From positions 2,824 through 38,042 of the forward strand of contig DJMH01000053.1 in the NCBI GenBank assembly GCA_002435305.1: a stretch of DNA of 35,219 nucleotides, in the 5' to 3' direction. This DNA comes from Dehalococcoidia bacterium UBA6495 (GTDB taxonomy: Bacteria; Chloroflexota; Dehalococcoidia; Lucifugimonadales; UBA826). Below the pieces are notes generated by a model, which did not search any database, had not been told where the DNA came from, and was given only the letters and a program-made list of their open reading frames with translations. Below are positions 6,866 through 15,148 of this stretch, piece after piece. The first letter of the stretch is position 1, and every line of letters begins with the position of its first letter. The translations under genes were made by a program, and so were the position numbers.

Positions 6866-9211
6866 CTATCTATTAATTGGGATCAATTTCTGCTCAGTCA
6901 CCTTAATCTCCGCTAAAGCTTCAGAGGTATAAGCCATTTTTATTACTTGGACTTTAGACCATATTTCAGTTTGGTCGGAATAGTGCGGGCTACCTGGATG
7001 CCCAGAGGACCCAAGAGGAACTATCCAACGTGAATTGTCCCAATCAGATGGATCAAAAACATATCGCGCCACGGACATTCCAGTCATAACAAATGGTTTT
7101 GACATAGCGAAACTACCAGCTTGAGGGGTATCTCCATCCCCCCCCATAGGAACAGGCGGGGGATTCAATAGATCTTTATGATTATAAAAAATATCAGCAA
7201 GTGTGTGGGTAGGGTTTGTATAGTGGAGCTTACCCCAAGCCCAGCTTTCAGGATCTTCCCCCATGGTCTCCCTTAAATATTCAACGCCCTCCACGAAGGC
7301 CTGAGTTATTGTTGCATCCCACGTTTCACCGTCAGGCAGCAAGGAGGGATCGTCATTTTTTAGACCTTCAATTAAACGAATAGCCAAATGGTTCATATGG
7401 GTTGGAGCACCACGGCCCCCTGAAACCAAAGCTTGATCTGCCAATGGCCCGAGCAAAGATCCGATAACCTTTACGTGTAATTTCCATCGAAATGCCGAAT
7501 AGATAGAAGGTGCAGTGGAGTCTGGGTCCATTGCGTAAATCCAATTTCTTAGGATTTCTTGAGCCTGCGCTTGCAAAGGATTTAGATTATCAAGGTTGAG
7601 TATATGAGGCACGTAAACCGAGGCTGGTACTGAGGTTCGTTCCGAATGGATAGAAACCATATCTTCAACAGTCGCCTTATCAAGGCCCTCTATTCTCTCA
7701 ACGATACGTTTCGCTCTAAATTCAGGAGCGTAATCCAAAGCCATGTAGTACGGGAACCGATCTCCAATTATTTTGTTGTTAGCGGTCACTATGAATCCAT
7801 TTTCGGGATTAATTGATCTTGGCATTTTTTCGAAAGGAATGTTTCCTTCCCATTCATGTTCGCCTGTCCAACCTGGAACCGGAAACCATGCATTTTCATT
7901 GGTCCTTACAGGGACCTCGCCCCTATTGAGGTATTGTATGTCACCGTGAACATCAACAAACATATAGTTATTGCACGGGTCGACCCATTTTTCCATAGCC
8001 TGATCGGCTTCTGATACCGAAGATGCAGTCATCTGTGGGATGAGAGCTTCAAACCCATGATTAATGGAGGCAATGGAAGTGTACTTAAAGGCTATGCCTC
8101 TTGTACCCGAGGCATTTTCAGAGATAATTGGTCCATGCTTCGTGGACTTCAATGTAATTTGGTGATCAGAAAGTCCTGAGATCTTTACCGTATCTTCTTT
8201 GGATTCTACATCTAATTCCTTGTCTTTCCATTGATACGTCGTGCCGTTGGAGTTGGGCGCAAATTTTTCAATATAAAGATCCTGATAATCTGCCATGGCA
8301 TGAGTAACACACCAGGCAACTTTTTCGTTGTGTCCGAAATGTGGAAATCCGGGACAGCCAGGGAATGATAGGCCAACAACATCAAAATCTGGACACGTGA
8401 TCTGATTCTGGTAATAACAATTTGGAGTATCAAGGCCTCTATGCGGATCTCCCGCAAGCAAAGGCTTACCTGAGATTGTTTTACTACCGTGTAAAGCCCA
8501 ACTATTGCTTCCGGCCTCTGGATCTTCTTGCATCCATGCTATCGATTCAATCGCTGATCTCAGACTTTCTAAGCCATCTAACACCGGTCCGGTATAAGTA
8601 TCTAAAGGAGGTACTATCAGTAAATGTCCCTGCTGGTAGCCTTTAATCAAATCCGATGTTTTCTCTGCACCTAAATGGTTTATAAGTTGGGCACGCCAAT
8701 ATTTCCCTTCAAAAACTCCCATCATAATATGTCTGACCTTGTACACTCCTAGAGAATCTTTTGGAGACCACGGTTCCGGTTTTGAATTGGTTAGTTTGTA
8801 CTCGACGGGTAGGGTCGCCGTCGAATTTATAAAAGCGTTTACCCCAGCTGAATATGCTTCAAGCATCGAGGTTGTTTCTGCATTCATATTGGGTAAGTCC
8901 TTAAGCACAGAATTTTCAATTTGAAATTTCCTCATAGTTATGTCAGATTCAAGACCTGCCTTGCCAACCAATTCCGCCCAACGCCCAAATGCTTTCCGTC
9001 TATCAAATTCCATATGCCATAGCCGATCTTGAGCGGTAGCAAACCCTTGGCCGAAAAAAGCATCATAGCTGTTCAAACCAGTTACATGAGGAATTCCATG
9101 TATATCTCTTGTTATGGAAATTTCATTTCTTATATGATCTGTCTGAATGTCTGAAATTGTGTCAGGCAAAGAAGCCTGCAGATCGGACTGAGTGATTTGA
9201 ATTGTACTCAT
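6866..9211 (-). CDS. Penicillin acylase (penicillin amidase) family N-terminal-nucleophile hydrolase
   Basis: A 781-residue protein with the full penicillin-amidase layout. The alpha region contains ITRDIHGIPHVTG (32-45) and GFATAQDRLWHMEFDRR (56-72). The autocleavage site is AGSNSWALHGSKT, where Ser235 would become the N-terminal nucleophile of the beta chain after cleavage behind Gly234. The beta region has PLLAGDPHRG, FPGFPHFGHNEKVAW-like and SGHPGSPHYSDQ segments. Members hydrolyse amides such as penicillins, N-acyl-homoserine lactones or acyl-peptides. Many are exported, but this N-terminus (MSTIQITQSDLQ) has no signal peptide, so a cytoplasmic location is inferred. AAGGAGAGG before ATG 9211 supports the start. 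It is the first gene of an operon with the BaiN-type flavoprotein. Substrate unknown. Confidence 0.92.
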   Translation of the reverse strand: MSTIQITQSDLQASLPDTISDIQTDHIRNEISITRDIHGIPHVTGLNSYDAFFGQGFATAQDRLWHMEFDRRKAFGRWAELVGKAGLESDITMRKFQIENSVLKDLPNMNAETTSMLEAYSAGVNAFINSTATLPVEYKLTNSKPEPWSPKDSLGVYKVRHIMMGVFEGKYWRAQLINHLGAEKTSDLIKGYQQGHLLIVPPLDTYTGPVLDGLESLRSAIESIAWMQEDPEAGSNSWALHGSKTISGKPLLAGDPHRGLDTPNCYYQNQITCPDFDVVGLSFPGCPGFPHFGHNEKVAWCVTHAMADYQDLYIEKFAPNSNGTTYQWKDKELDVESKEDTVKISGLSDHQITLKSTKHGPIISENASGTRGIAFKYTSIASINHGFEALIPQMTASSVSEADQAMEKWVDPCNNYMFVDVHGDIQYLNRGEVPVRTNENAWFPVPGWTGEHEWEGNIPFEKMPRSINPENGFIVTANNKIIGDRFPYYMALDYAPEFRAKRIVERIEGLDKATVEDMVSIHSERTSVPASVYVPHILNLDNLNPLQAQAQEILRNWIYAMDPDSTAPSIYSAFRWKLHVKVIGSLLGPLADQALVSGGRGAPTHMNHLAIRLIEGLKNDDPSLLPDGETWDATITQAFVEGVEYLRETMGEDPESWAWGKLHYTNPTHTLADIFYNHKDLLNPPPVPMGGDGDTPQAGSFAMSKPFVMTGMSVARYVFDPSDWDNSRWIVPLGSSGHPGSPHYSDQTEIWSKVQVIKMAYTSEALAEIKVTEQKLIPINR

Positions 9212-9245
9212 TACCTCTCCTTAAGTTATTGCTAAGAAACCGCTT

Positions 9246-9274
9246 AATATTCTGACAACTGTAGAAAAGATCAA
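9246..9274 (-). promoter_or_regulatory. Candidate promoter of the penicillin-acylase operon
   Basis: On the minus strand TTGATC (9274-9269), 17 bases, AATATT (9251-9246); each box matches 4 of 6 consensus bases. It lies about 35 bases upstream of the start codon and points away from the tRNA gene. Confidence 0.33.
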
Positions 9275-9315
9275 TGAATTTCTCAAGTTACTCCCTTTAA
9301 TTAATACGCCTACTG

Positions 9316-9321
9316 TATAAT
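9316..9321 (+). promoter_or_regulatory. -10 box of the tRNA-Leu promoter
   Basis: A perfect TATAAT 11 bases before the mature tRNA 5' end. No convincing -35 hexamer lies 16-18 bases upstream, so only the -10 element is called. Confidence 0.45.
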
Positions 9322-9332
9322 TTACCCCTGTC

Positions 9333-9417
9333 GGGGAAGTGTCGGAATTGGTAGACGAGCTAGATTTAGGATCTAGTGCCGAGAGGCGTGTGGGTTCGAG
9401 TCCCTCCTTCCCCACCA
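9333..9417 (+). tRNA. tRNA-Leu (anticodon UAG), CCA encoded
   Basis: A class II tRNA of 85 bases. Acceptor strands GGGGAAG (9333-9339) and CTTCCCC (9407-9413) pair fully, followed by discriminator A and an encoded CCA (9415-9417). The anticodon stem CTAGA/TCTAG closes the loop TTTAGGA, giving anticodon TAG. The long variable arm TGCCGAGAGGCG is typical of leucine tRNAs, and the T arm has GGTTCGAGTCC. It stands between the divergent penicillin-acylase gene and the SRP RNA gene. Confidence 0.96.
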
Positions 9418-9447
9418 TATCACCCCGGACTCCCTTTAATTTATCCG

Positions 9448-9476
9448 TTGACACCCTTATTTCACTGACCTAGTAT
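9448..9476 (+). promoter_or_regulatory. Promoter of the SRP RNA gene
   Basis: A perfect -35 TTGACA (9448-9453), a 17-base spacer and a -10 TAGTAT (9471-9476). Transcription starting seven bases past the -10 box would begin at G9483, exactly the first base of the SRP RNA closing helix. Confidence 0.65.
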
Positions 9477-9482
9477 GGATGT

Positions 9483-9752
9483 GGGTCGTGCTAGGCGGGG
9501 AGTTAGCGGTGCCCTGTATTCGCAAACCGCTCTAGCGAGGCTGAATTCCTATCATAGGTGCGTGAGAAATTGCCTCTTGCAATTTGTATAGGTGTTGATA
9601 GTCGGGTCCTGCGCGGCGAGAGCCTGCGAACTCCGTCAGGTTCGGAAGAAAGCAGCGGTAAGCAGATACTCTCGGGCGCCGTAGGGAAGCCTGATTAGAG
9701 CCATGCTAATTGTATATGTTGTTTCTTCCCATCAAAGAAAGGTGCACGGCCC
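9483..9752 (+). ncRNA. ffs: Signal recognition particle RNA, large (Bacillus-type, with Alu domain)
   Basis: About 270 bases, closely following the layout of the large SRP RNA of Bacillus. The 5' Alu part reads GTGCTAGGCGGGGAGTTAGC, GGTGCCCTGTA and CCGCTCTAGCGAGG. The middle has GGTGTTGATAGTCGGGTCCTG. The universal S-domain hairpin is GTCAGG (9635-9640) directly followed by TTCGGAAGAAAGCAGC (9641-9656), which binds the M domain of Ffh. The ends pair: GGGTCGTGC (9483-9491) with GCACGGCCC (9744-9752), with one G-U pair. The RNA targets ribosomes making membrane and secreted proteins to FtsY. Compared with the usual loop GGTCCGGAAGGAAGCAGC there are two substitutions (GGTTCGGAAGAAAGCAGC). Ends are inferred from the pairing and the promoter. 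Confidence 0.95.
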
Positions 9753-9797
9753 GTTTATGAAAATATTATATGTTCCCCTTAATCACATTTGGAAAAT

Positions 9798-10622
9798 ATG
9801 GCCCGCTCAATTAATTCAGCAAAAAAATCCCTAGGCCAGCACTTTCTCCATGACGGTAACGTACTAAGGAAAATTGTGAATGCCGCCAAAGTGGATGAAA
9901 CCGATCATATTTTGGAAATCGGTCCAGGAAAAGGACACCTGACCAAAAAGCTTTTACTAAAGGGATGTTCTGTAACAGCAATAGAATTGGATCATGATTT
10001 AGTAATTGGCCCTTTAACAGACATAGCCTCAAATCCTAAATTAGAAATTGTCGAAGGGGATGCCCGCACGGTCGATCTAAAAAACTTCATAGCCAACACA
10101 ACTCAATTTAAATTGGTCGCCAATTTACCCTACAATGCGGGTACGAATATTCTGAGAAGCATCCTGCTCTCTGACCTGCCTCCTCAATTGAGTGTCGTAA
10201 TGCTACAGAAGGAGGTTGCCCGGAATATCACGGCAAGCCGGGGCAAATCTAATATTTTATCTAGCTTTTTCCAAGCGTATTATCACACCAATTTTCACTT
10301 CAATGTTCAGCCTAGATCCTTTAACCCCCAGCCAAAAGTTATGTCTGGAGTAATATCATTGGAAAGAAAAGAGAGTCCTCTGTTGCCTAAATGCCTCCAC
10401 CATGATTATTTTTTATTTTTAACCTGCGGCTTTGCCGCTCCTAGAAAACAGCTACATAATTCCTTATCCCAAGGGTTAAAAATAAGTATCCCCGAAGTTA
10501 AAGATGTTAGTTCTCAATTAGGTCTTAATAGCGAACTGAGGCCTGCGGCCTTAGGCGTCGAAGAATGGGTTGCCGTCTTTAAGAAATTTCATGGGATAAA
10601 GTACATCCCTAAACCTCAATGA
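9798..10622 (+). CDS. rsmA: 16S rRNA dimethyladenosine transferase RsmA (KsgA)
   Basis: A 274-residue SAM-dependent methyltransferase that dimethylates the two adjacent adenines of the 3'-terminal helix of 16S rRNA during late 30S assembly. It shows SLGQHFLHD (11-19), SAM motif I LEIGPGKGHLTKKLL (39-53), the acidic AIELD, EGDAR, and the catalytic NLPYN (109-113). A TTG at 9789 is in frame, but ATG 9798 matches the usual MARxxxxKKSLGQHF beginning; the ribosome binding site is weak either way. It follows the SRP RNA and is followed 11 bases later by ispE, a common bacterial arrangement. Length and motifs are normal. Confidence 0.96.
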   Translation: MARSINSAKKSLGQHFLHDGNVLRKIVNAAKVDETDHILEIGPGKGHLTKKLLLKGCSVTAIELDHDLVIGPLTDIASNPKLEIVEGDARTVDLKNFIANTTQFKLVANLPYNAGTNILRSILLSDLPPQLSVVMLQKEVARNITASRGKSNILSSFFQAYYHTNFHFNVQPRSFNPQPKVMSGVISLERKESPLLPKCLHHDYFLFLTCGFAAPRKQLHNSLSQGLKISIPEVKDVSSQLGLNSELRPAALGVEEWVAVFKKFHGIKYIPKPQ

Positions 10623-10633
10623 CAATTTAAAAT

Positions 10634-11497
10634 ATGCAGATCAAAGCTCCAGCCAAATTAAATTTAAGTTTAGAAATTCTAGGAAAGAGGCAGGACGGCT
10701 TTCACGATATATCCTCCATAATCCAAACAATATCTTTATTCGATAATTTGCAAATTGAGATCGATGATCAACTTACTTTGGAAAGTCCTGGTTTTACTTT
10801 AAACCCAAATGAAAATATTGTTTATTTAGCTGCAAAAAATATGCGTGAAGAATATGCTGTAAATTTTGGAGCTAGAATGGTTTTAGAGAAGCAAATCCCT
10901 GTATCCGCCGGGCTAGGAGGTGGAAGCAGTGATGCTGCTGCAGCTATTAAAATTCTTAATAAAATTTGGAGTTTAAACCTTCCACTGACCGAACTAATTG
11001 CATTTGGTTCTACAATTGGATCAGACGTACCTTTTTTTCTGGAAGGTGGTACTTCATTTGTTCACGGCAGAGGAGAGTTAATTCGGGAACTACCCGATTG
11101 TGAGGTGGGCTGGATTGTGATTATTGTGCCTGACCTTAAACTAGAACAGAAAACAAAATCTATGTACTCCTATCTAGGAGAAGATAGGTATACCTCCGGC
11201 GGCTTGTCTCGAAAACTTGAGGCGCGCATAAGAAATGGGGGAGATTGTCCCTCCCAATTAATGTTCAATGGCTTTCTGGATGTCGCAAAGGAGACCATCC
11301 CTAGTATAAAAAAGGCACTTTGTATCCTTAATCAAGTAGGGATACAAGAAATTCACCTGGCCGGTAGCGGCCCCTCTTTATTCACAATAGTCAAACGCAA
11401 GGAGATAGCGACTGCACTATCTTTGTTATTAACTCATAAACATCAATTGGAATCTTACGTTGTTGACAATGTTTCACGGGATAAATATCAGGTTTAG
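10634..11497 (+). CDS. ispE: 4-diphosphocytidyl-2-C-methyl-D-erythritol kinase IspE
   Basis: A 287-residue GHMP kinase that phosphorylates the 2-hydroxyl of CDP-methylerythritol in the MEP isoprenoid pathway. Key parts are the N-terminal APAKLNLSLEILGKR with DGFH, the ATP loop SAGLGGGSSDAAA (91-103), the GSDVPFF segment with the catalytic Asp131, and the C-terminal LAGSGPSLFTIV. Its length is normal. It is preceded by rsmA and followed after three bases by a GTG-started membrane protein, so the three are likely cotranscribed and the last is translationally coupled. Confidence 0.96.
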   Translation: MQIKAPAKLNLSLEILGKRQDGFHDISSIIQTISLFDNLQIEIDDQLTLESPGFTLNPNENIVYLAAKNMREEYAVNFGARMVLEKQIPVSAGLGGGSSDAAAAIKILNKIWSLNLPLTELIAFGSTIGSDVPFFLEGGTSFVHGRGELIRELPDCEVGWIVIIVPDLKLEQKTKSMYSYLGEDRYTSGGLSRKLEARIRNGGDCPSQLMFNGFLDVAKETIPSIKKALCILNQVGIQEIHLAGSGPSLFTIVKRKEIATALSLLLTHKHQLESYVVDNVSRDKYQV

Positions 11498-11500
11498 TTT

Positions 11501-11914
11501 GTGAATATCTTAATAGCAGGAGCGGCATCCGGATTACTTTTTGCATCGATGTCGGTTGCCTTTGGATGTTTTGCCATTTTCGTGATGTACAGAAACGGTA
11601 TAGGTGCTATAAATGATTTGTTCAGCACATCAGCTCCTTCCAAGATAATTTTGTCTTCTCTAATGGTTTGGAACCCTACCTGCGTGGTGATAGGCATACT
11701 GTTTGCTCTTCTATTCTCTTACCTATCGGATATAAGACCGGGATCCGGGTTATTTAGTCCTAATTTTTTCTACACCTTCTTCGTGATCGGCATTTCCCTT
11801 CTATTTCTAGTTATATCCTATAAATTCCTCTCACTGATTTTCCGACCAATGCTAGGTATAGTGGGAGGATTTCTCTTAATTTTCGGGTGGCTGATACCAT
11901 ATTTGGCTATATGA
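11501..11914 (+). CDS. Small four-helix membrane protein, unknown function
   Basis: A 137-residue hydrophobic protein with about four transmembrane segments (roughly 3-30, 52-75, 85-110, 113-136). It begins with GTG three bases after the ispE stop, which suggests translational coupling. The first helix is rich in small residues (GAASGLLFASMSVAFG). No charged catalytic motif or cysteine pair stands out, and I do not recognise the family. The adjacent RsmA and IspE give no clear functional hint; a link to polyprenyl lipid metabolism through ispE would be a guess. Confidence 0.7.
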   Translation: MNILIAGAASGLLFASMSVAFGCFAIFVMYRNGIGAINDLFSTSAPSKIILSSLMVWNPTCVVIGILFALLFSYLSDIRPGSGLFSPNFFYTFFVIGISLLFLVISYKFLSLIFRPMLGIVGGFLLIFGWLIPYLAI

Positions 11915-11992
11915 ATTCATTTATTCCTAATTAAGACTTGAATCACCTCAGTCCTCAACTTAGAATGTATAGGTTGACACAGAGGTTTATGT

Positions 11993-12691
11993 TTGTTTAA
12001 TTTTGATCTTCACGTTCATACTGTCAAAGGAAGTACCGATAGCGGTTTACTGCCGAAACAGCTAATCGTAGAAGCTAAAAGAATTGGGCTTAACGGTGTT
12101 TTCCTATCGGAGCACGGTGGAGGATGGACATCAACTCAGATTGAAACGGAATTCGGTGAAGCCGACCTGACTGTGGTTACTGGCTTAGAAGTTAACACTG
12201 ATATGGGGCATATATTAGCTATTGGCCTTGACTCCTATGTCAGTGGTATTCACAAACTAAAAGTGTTGAGAGAAAAAATAGATGAAGTGGGTGGGATTTT
12301 GATAGCAGCACACCCATTAAGAAATTTTTTCAATCGCCCTCCATACAATGCCAATTTACTTTTTGGCGAATGGAAAATTTCTCCTGAAACTCCTGAACAA
12401 GCGGCGGAACACAAATTGTTTTCACTGGTGGATTGTATTGAAGTTACCAATGGCGCCAACAGTGAAAAGGAAAATTCATTTACGCTTGAAATAGCCAATC
12501 ATCTGAATATGCCGGCCACTGGTGGCAGCGATTCACACTCTATTCAGGGCATTGGAAGAAGCTTCACTATATTTGAAAACAATATCCCTGATCAAGAAAC
12601 TCTTATTGCAGAGATCAAAGCGAAAAGGTTTTATCCCGCTGAAGGGTTGAATATTGGAAAGGTACAAAAGTTTCAAAATACGAATCTTTAA
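11993..12691 (+). CDS. PHP-domain metal-dependent phosphoesterase
   Basis: A 232-residue PHP protein. Metal-binding motifs appear in the expected order: DLHVHT (His7, His9), SEHGGG (about 40), GLEVNT (Glu near 65), AAHP (about 107-110) and GGSDSH near the C-terminus. It resembles the stand-alone PHP phosphoesterase group (YciV/TrpH-like) that hydrolyses phosphoesters or short nucleotides. The only start fitting the N-terminus is TTG 11993, with AGAGG seven bases upstream; an ATG four bases before it is out of frame and meets a stop at once. The gap after the preceding gene is 78 bases. No phosphatase substrate is evident from the context. Confidence 0.85.
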   Translation: MFNFDLHVHTVKGSTDSGLLPKQLIVEAKRIGLNGVFLSEHGGGWTSTQIETEFGEADLTVVTGLEVNTDMGHILAIGLDSYVSGIHKLKVLREKIDEVGGILIAAHPLRNFFNRPPYNANLLFGEWKISPETPEQAAEHKLFSLVDCIEVTNGANSEKENSFTLEIANHLNMPATGGSDSHSIQGIGRSFTIFENNIPDQETLIAEIKAKRFYPAEGLNIGKVQKFQNTNL

Positions 12692-12811
12692 CTGATTCAC
12701 GGTTATGAATATCCCCAATAATATGATCCTTAAATATCTTTAAATCCCCCTTCTTAAGTTTTAACCTTTTATGGTGCTTAATTTTCACTGAGATATAAAG
12801 GGTTGTTTTAT

Positions 12812-14203
12812 ATGCTCAATTCCATTATTGGTAACCTAGCAAAACCTCTAGGTACGACCGGAGACATAGACCAAAAGGTTTATTCTTTGTCTTCCCATAT
12901 GGAATCAAAAAATAGGGGAACAGCATTATTCTCGTTTCTTTCTCTTCCCACGGCGGACCAGGCCGATGTAATCCTACGATTAAATCGAGAACATCAATTA
13001 AATTTAATATCCTGGGTCAAACCAGCTGATTTCGCCTTAATTGCAGAAGAGTTAGAAACTGAGGAATTCATACATCTGATGACCGGCATACCTCCATCAG
13101 ATGTATCACGCATCTTAGAACTAACTTCGCCTCCGGTCGCAGCCGACATACTAAAGAATCTTACTCAACCTGACTCGTATCTCCTAACTCAGCATATGCA
13201 GCATGCGGATGAGATATTGGCATTGATGTCTTATGACGCCAAAAATGCCGGTGGCCTCATGACCACTTCTTTCCTCAGTGTTAATCAATCGATGACAGTG
13301 GGGGAGACTACTGATTATATCCGCAATTTTTCCTACACTGATCTTGACGACATATCTAGTGTTCTTGTGGTAGATGATGAGGAATTTTTAGTTGGCATTT
13401 TTAACATAACAAGATTGGTTACAGCACCTCTAGGGGATCCTGTCTCTTCCATAATTTTTCCTAGCATAATTTCTGTAGCTGCAGATACTGTCAGAGAGGA
13501 ATGTGCTCGAATTATGGAACGGTACAATTTACTTACCTTGCCGGTTACTGATGAATATGGTCGTCTTGTAGGTACTCTGAAAATAGAGGACATGATTTTC
13601 GTATTACAGGAAGAGGCTACAGAAGATATGTATCGGATGGTAGGAGTAGATGAAGAGGAAAAGCTTCTAAGCCCAATATGGCTCTCGGTCAAAGGTCGCT
13701 TACCATGGTTGTTCATTAACCTCATCACAGTCGGCTTTGCCGCCGTAGTAATAACTCTATTCCAATCAACCTTGGCACAGGTTTTGGCTCTAGCAGTTTT
13801 TATTCCGGTCATAGCAGGACAGGGTGGCATAGCTGGCACTCAAACTTTGACGTTGGTAGTGAGATCGATGGCGCTCGGGGAAATAAGAAAATCTGATTCT
13901 GCCCGCCTTTTAGGTAAAGAACTAGGTATAGGCCTAATCCATGGTCTCATGCTTGGATTGGTCGCAGGAATTGTCGCTTATTACTGGCAGGGCAGTGAGT
14001 ATATCGGAGCGGTGGTAGGTATTGCGATGCTAGGAAATTTAATTGTGGCAAGCCTTAGTGGAGCATCACTTCCTCTAATTCTAAAGGCCTTGCGTATAGA
14101 TCCGGCTCTAGCCTCTGCAGTTGCGGTCACCACGTTAACTGATGTCGTAGGATTGGTTTTATATCTCGGGTTAGCAACAATCCTACTTCCAGTTATAACC
14201 TGA
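12812..14203 (+). CDS. mgtE: Magnesium transporter MgtE
   Basis: A 463-residue Mg2+ channel of normal length. Domain order: N-terminal superhelical MgtE_N (about 20-120), two CBS domains (about 130-255, with NAGGLMTTSFLSV and ITRLVTAPLGDPVSSI), a connecting helix, and the five-helix pore domain (about 280-460) with QGGIAGTQTLTLVVR and DPALASAVAVTTLTDVVG, containing the conserved pore aspartate. In characterised homologues the cytosolic domains sense Mg2+ and close the pore. ATG 12812 is preferred over an in-frame TTG at 12803; AAAGGG lies nine bases upstream. The 120-base leader shows no recognisable M-box riboswitch. Its last 11 bases overlap the convergent PAP2-like gene. Confidence 0.95.
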   Translation: MLNSIIGNLAKPLGTTGDIDQKVYSLSSHMESKNRGTALFSFLSLPTADQADVILRLNREHQLNLISWVKPADFALIAEELETEEFIHLMTGIPPSDVSRILELTSPPVAADILKNLTQPDSYLLTQHMQHADEILALMSYDAKNAGGLMTTSFLSVNQSMTVGETTDYIRNFSYTDLDDISSVLVVDDEEFLVGIFNITRLVTAPLGDPVSSIIFPSIISVAADTVREECARIMERYNLLTLPVTDEYGRLVGTLKIEDMIFVLQEEATEDMYRMVGVDEEEKLLSPIWLSVKGRLPWLFINLITVGFAAVVITLFQSTLAQVLALAVFIPVIAGQGGIAGTQTLTLVVRSMALGEIRKSDSARLLGKELGIGLIHGLMLGLVAGIVAYYWQGSEYIGAVVGIAMLGNLIVASLSGASLPLILKALRIDPALASAVAVTTLTDVVGLVLYLGLATILLPVIT

Positions 14204-14810
14204 CTATTTTTAGCCATTTCCATTTTTCAAATATCAATAATGAAAGATACAGTTGTCTTGAAAAAAGGTTCATTAAAACCGTCGACAAAAAAAATGAAAC
14301 TAGTGCCGTCAATATTCCACCAAGTACGTCACCAGGAAAGTGGATTCCCACATATATCCTGCAGAATGCTAAGCATAAACCAGACGATAACATCAGGTAG
14401 CCTATCTTCCTATAAGTTTTAAAAACGGGGATGGCGAGACCTACTACAGCCGCTACAGAGTTTGAGGGGAATGAAGAGTCTGTTGGGGCATAAAAAATCA
14501 AATTTGCTTCTAGCAAGTCAAATGGTCTTTCTCGAAACAAAAATTGATTTAGGATAAAGACAATTGAGCAAGCTCCCAAAAGAGTGAAAATACTATTTAG
14601 GACAGTGAGTCGGGCTTTGAATTTTCTGAGGATAGAGGTTTCTTTATACCAAAGGAAAATTAAGATCAACGACAGAAAAACTGGAACCACATAATCGCTG
14701 CCAATAATCCTAGCCGAGGAATCAATGATCGAGGAAGTTCCAACCATTGAATTAACGGCTAGGAATAACTTTTGGTCAAAATCGATAATGGTACGAATGA
14801 AATCTTGCAT
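14193..14810 (-). CDS. PAP2-superfamily membrane protein with an altered phosphatase motif
   Basis: A 205-residue protein with about six membrane helices and the layout of PAP2/undecaprenyl-pyrophosphate phosphatases (BcrC, PgpB). Motif 1 ends in FRERPFD (92-98). Motif 2, normally PSGH or PSDH, reads SSFPSNS (112-118) with Ser118 where the general-acid histidine belongs. Motif 3 is CRIYVGIHFPGD, with Arg151, nucleophile His157 and Asp161 intact. The histidine change (TCT for CAT/CAC) needs two base changes, so it is not a simple read error. Phosphatase activity may be reduced or lost. It is five bases after a small membrane-protein gene, likely in the ilvE operon. The C-terminus overlaps mgtE tail to tail. 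Confidence 0.78.
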   Translation of the reverse strand: MQDFIRTIIDFDQKLFLAVNSMVGTSSIIDSSARIIGSDYVVPVFLSLILIFLWYKETSILRKFKARLTVLNSIFTLLGACSIVFILNQFLFRERPFDLLEANLIFYAPTDSSFPSNSVAAVVGLAIPVFKTYRKIGYLMLSSGLCLAFCRIYVGIHFPGDVLGGILTALVSFFLSTVLMNLFSRQLYLSLLIFEKWKWLKIVRL

Positions 14811-14815
14811 CAGAA

Positions 14816-15118
14816 TTAATTAATATTTTTTCGGATAATCCTTTTCCCGGCTGAAGATAGTTTACGGATTATTAAAGCTGTCAGGGCCGACAAGGCAAAG
14901 AGAACAATCTGTTCATTTGCATCTAACCCTCCTTGATAGTCATTAACTATCCTGTTTTCTGTATTAAAAAACAGAATCGCCGCAGCCAACACCAAAATGA
15001 AACCAAGACAATACGGCATAACCGATAATGATGACTTCCGATAGGCTACAAGTATGAATAACAAGCCAGAAACGGCTAGTACACAGCAAAAATAATAATC
15101 TAAATGGAATCCAAACAT
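14816..15118 (-). CDS. Small three-helix membrane protein, unknown function
   Basis: A 100-residue hydrophobic protein with about three transmembrane segments (5-25, 32-52, 66-86) and a basic C-terminal tail (KLSSAGKRIIRKNIN), which by the positive-inside rule lies in the cytoplasm. Family not recognised. It begins 30 bases after ilvE and ends five bases before the PAP2-like gene, so these two membrane proteins probably work or are made together. No strong ribosome binding site is seen before the ATG. Confidence 0.65.
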   Translation of the reverse strand: MFGFHLDYYFCCVLAVSGLLFILVAYRKSSLSVMPYCLGFILVLAAAILFFNTENRIVNDYQGGLDANEQIVLFALSALTALIIRKLSSAGKRIIRKNIN

Positions 15119-15148
15119 TTCGAATTTATCAAACCTGTAGTTAGAGGC

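Noticed and set aside
9221..9454. A 77-residue minus-strand frame across the tRNA-Leu region
   Set aside because: It lies over a complete tRNA gene and its promoter; its sequence has no protein-like pattern.
12692..12811. An M-box riboswitch before mgtE
   Set aside because: The leader is short and AT-rich, and none of the conserved M-box helices could be recognised.
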